From contig JAXQJY010000029.1 in assembly GCA_037042185.1 (NCBI GenBank), positions 496,001 to 560,000 of the forward strand: a DNA stretch of 64,000 nt, written 5' to 3'. Every line of letters begins with the position of its first letter. The stretch's first letter is position 1. Shown piece after piece: positions 62,112 to 64,000 of this stretch. This stretch comes from Sordariomycetes sp. S80-01Y. Taxonomy: Eukaryota > Ascomycota > Sordariomycetes. Made by a program: the position numbers and the translations under genes. A model generated the notes under the pieces. That model did not search any database. It worked only from the letters and a program-made list of their open reading frames with translations, and was not told where the DNA came from.

Positions 62112-63557
62112 ATGCCAGAGATCACCATCACCGACTTCGTCACCCGCGATGTCCGCTTCCCCACGTCGCTGGACAAGACGGGCTCGGACGCCATGAACGC
62201 TGCGGGTGACTACTCGTCTGCTTACTGTATCCTGCAAACCGACTCTGAATTCACCGGTCATGGCATGGTAAGCATCACTTCTACGGTTTACAGGGCTTGT
62301 GCTATACTGCAGCCCTCGCAATTTCCTTCATCAAGTTCACGTTGTACTGACTTACACAAGACATTCACCATCGGCCGCGGCAACGACATTGTTTGTGCAG
62401 CAATCACTCACGTAGCGGATCGCCTAAAAGGGAGAACCCTCTCGTCTCTCGTGGCTGACTGGGGCGCAACGTGGCGGTACCTTGTGAACGACAGTCAGTT
62501 GCGATGGATCGGCCCTGAGAAGGGTGTCATCCACCTCGCCCTTGGTGCTGTCGTCAACGCCGTCTGGGATCTTTGGGCCAAGGTTCTCGGCAAACCCGTC
62601 TGGAGAATTGTCGCAGAAATGACGCCCGAGGAGTTCGTCAAGTGCATCGACTTCAGGTACATCACCGATGCCATCACCCCCGAGGAGGCGGTGGCCCTGC
62701 TCAAGGAACAGGAGCCCGGAAAGAAGAGCAGGATGGAAGAGGCCGAGAAGAGCAGGGCTGTACCGGCCTACACCACGTCGGCGGGATGGTTGGGTTACGG
62801 AGAGGACAAGATGAAGAGCTTGCTGAATGAAACCCTAAAGCAGGGGTACCGCCACTTCAAGCTTAAAGTTGGCGGCTCGATAGAGGATGACAAGAAGCGT
62901 CTTACCATTGCCCGTGATGTCATTGGCTACGACAAGGGCAACGTCCTCATGGTTGACGCCAACCAAATCTGGTCCGTTCCCGAGGCGATCGAGTACATGA
63001 AGCAGCTTGCTCAGTTCAAGCCCTGGTTCATCGAGGAGCCCACCTCGCCTGACGATATTCTCGGCCACAAGGCCGTCCGCGAAGCCCTTAAGCCGCATGG
63101 AATCGGCGTCGCCACGGGAGAGATGTGTCAGAACCGCGTTATCTTCAAGCAGCTCATCCAGGCCGGCGCCATCGACTTTTGCCAGATCGACGCATGCCGT
63201 CTGGGCGGTGTGAACGAGGTCTTGGCCGTTCTGTTGATCGCCAAGAAATACAATATCCCCATCGTACCGCACTCCGGAGGTGTTGGACTCCCAGAGTACA
63301 CTCAACACTTGAGCACGATCGATTACGTCGTCGTTAGCGGCAAGTTGAGCGTGTTAGAGTACGTTGATCACTTGCACGAGCATTTCCTGAACCCCAGCAC
63401 GATCAAGGATGGGTACTACCAGACGCCGATGGAGCCTGGGTACAGTGTTGAGATGAAGGCGGCCAGCATGGATCGGTATACCTACCCGGGCACAGATGGT
63501 GTGAGCTGGTGGAAGAGTGACGAGGCCAAGTCGATCCTGACGGGTGAGAAAATCTAG
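62112..63557 (+). CDS. lgd1: L-galactonate dehydratase (enolase superfamily)
   Basis: LGD1 converts L-galactonate to 2-keto-3-deoxy-L-galactonate in the fungal D-galacturonate (pectin) pathway in the cytosol. Two exons (62112-62267 and 62361-63557) encode 450 aa, the length I recall for Trichoderma LGD1. The join gives FTGHGM-TFTIGRGND. The N-terminal capping domain has RDVRFPTSLDKTGSDAMNAA. The barrel carries the KLKVGG lysine motif, metal ligands in VDANQ, EEPTSPDD and TGEMCQN, and the late His in PHSGGVGLPEYTQH. The 93-nt intron is in frame and stop-free, so an unspliced message would encode 31 extra residues after residue 52. L-fuconate dehydratase is the closest alternative family name. 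Confidence 0.93.
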   Translation: MPEITITDFVTRDVRFPTSLDKTGSDAMNAAGDYSSAYCILQTDSEFTGHGMVSITSTVYRACAILQPSQFPSSSSRCTDLHKTFTIGRGNDIVCAAITHVADRLKGRTLSSLVADWGATWRYLVNDSQLRWIGPEKGVIHLALGAVVNAVWDLWAKVLGKPVWRIVAEMTPEEFVKCIDFRYITDAITPEEAVALLKEQEPGKKSRMEEAEKSRAVPAYTTSAGWLGYGEDKMKSLLNETLKQGYRHFKLKVGGSIEDDKKRLTIARDVIGYDKGNVLMVDANQIWSVPEAIEYMKQLAQFKPWFIEEPTSPDDILGHKAVREALKPHGIGVATGEMCQNRVIFKQLIQAGAIDFCQIDACRLGGVNEVLAVLLIAKKYNIPIVPHSGGVGLPEYTQHLSTIDYVVVSGKLSVLEYVDHLHEHFLNPSTIKDGYYQTPMEPGYSVEMKAASMDRYTYPGTDGVSWWKSDEAKSILTGEKI

Positions 63558-64000
63558 ATCGAAATCAACAAAAAGCGCACTTTTGCATTACAATACCTTT
63601 CTTTTGTTCCCTCTCGTGGAATACACCTGCATGAAAAGGCCAAGGAGCCGATGGCTGGCCGAGGCGTACATCAAATGGCCCTTTTTCCAATTTGCACTAC
63701 CACCATGGTGTATGTGTCTGTATGCGCTGGACAAATTGCGCTTTCTGCTTTCCAGCTCATCTCTTTGAACGCCGTTAAGGGGAAGAGGCTTCGGAGTAAG
63801 ATGTTTTGTTCTCTCAGACAGTGTGCTCGATTCCCTCCCAACTGCCATGTAGGCAGGGTGACGGGGAACAGTCTAATTGACGGAGACAGGCTCCCATGTC
63901 AGTATCGCCATTATGGATTACCCAATTTGAGAAAATGCAGGCCCTCCGCCGCAAGCGACTAGAACAGATCATTTTGACGCATGTTATTACGCTATGGGCC
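63558..64000. other. 3' flank of the L-galactonate dehydratase gene
   Basis: The last 443 bp hold the 3' UTR and downstream flank. No further gene is supportable before the window ends. Confidence 0.4.

Noticed and set aside
62112-63557. Single uninterrupted 481-aa reading of lgd1
   Set aside because: The extra 31 residues fall between good GTAAG and ACAAG splice sites and interrupt a conserved family block; the spliced 450-aa form fits the family length.

Overview
The window is nuclear DNA of a filamentous ascomycete (Pezizomycotina, most likely a Sordariomycete). The evidence is the many 47-93 nt introns with GT...AG ends and CTAAC/CTGAC-type branch sites, a tRNA-Gly with a short intron, and fungal families such as ACR3, PHO89-type permease, PEX14, secreted GH47 and L-galactonate dehydratase. 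Exon structures were worked out by eye from splice signals and reading frame. I recognised no transposon, LTR element or CRISPR array.

Layout. 0-30 kb is mostly housekeeping genes: the 3' end of HMG-CoA synthase (+); a DHCR24-like FAD oxidoreductase (-); an HSL-type alpha/beta hydrolase (-); PEX14 (-) divergent from NDC80 (+); a NAPE-PLD-type phospholipase (+) convergent with a PHO89-type phosphate permease (-); an alpha-arrestin (+); a rhodanese/ACR2-like arsenate reductase (-) divergent from the ACR3 arsenite efflux carrier (+); a small acidic protein (+); a secreted GH47 mannosidase (-); RAD10/ERCC1 (-); a disordered fungal protein (-); and tRNA-Gly(GCC) (-).

30-61 kb is a secondary-metabolite locus. 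An 11-exon ABCC-type exporter (-, about 1504 aa) is divergent, across 2.9 kb, from an intronless non-ribosomal peptide synthetase of about 7631 aa (+). The NRPS reads partial C-A-T-E / C-A-T / C-A-T-E / C-A-T / C-A-T-E / C-T-CT: five A, six T, three E and a terminal cyclising C domain. This predicts a cyclic hexapeptide of alternating D-L-D-L-D-L residues in which the sixth carrier has no A domain of its own. The logic matches, from memory, Fusarium NRPS4 and its product fusahexin. The exporter probably secretes the peptide.

61-64 kb holds L-galactonate dehydratase (D-galacturonate catabolism), a primary-metabolism gene that probably marks the right edge of the cluster.

Points of note are the A-less terminal module, a 7-nt microexon in PEX14, a likely ubiquitin-interacting motif at the end of RAD10, and a 35-bp CCAAT-containing direct repeat between the two arsenic genes.
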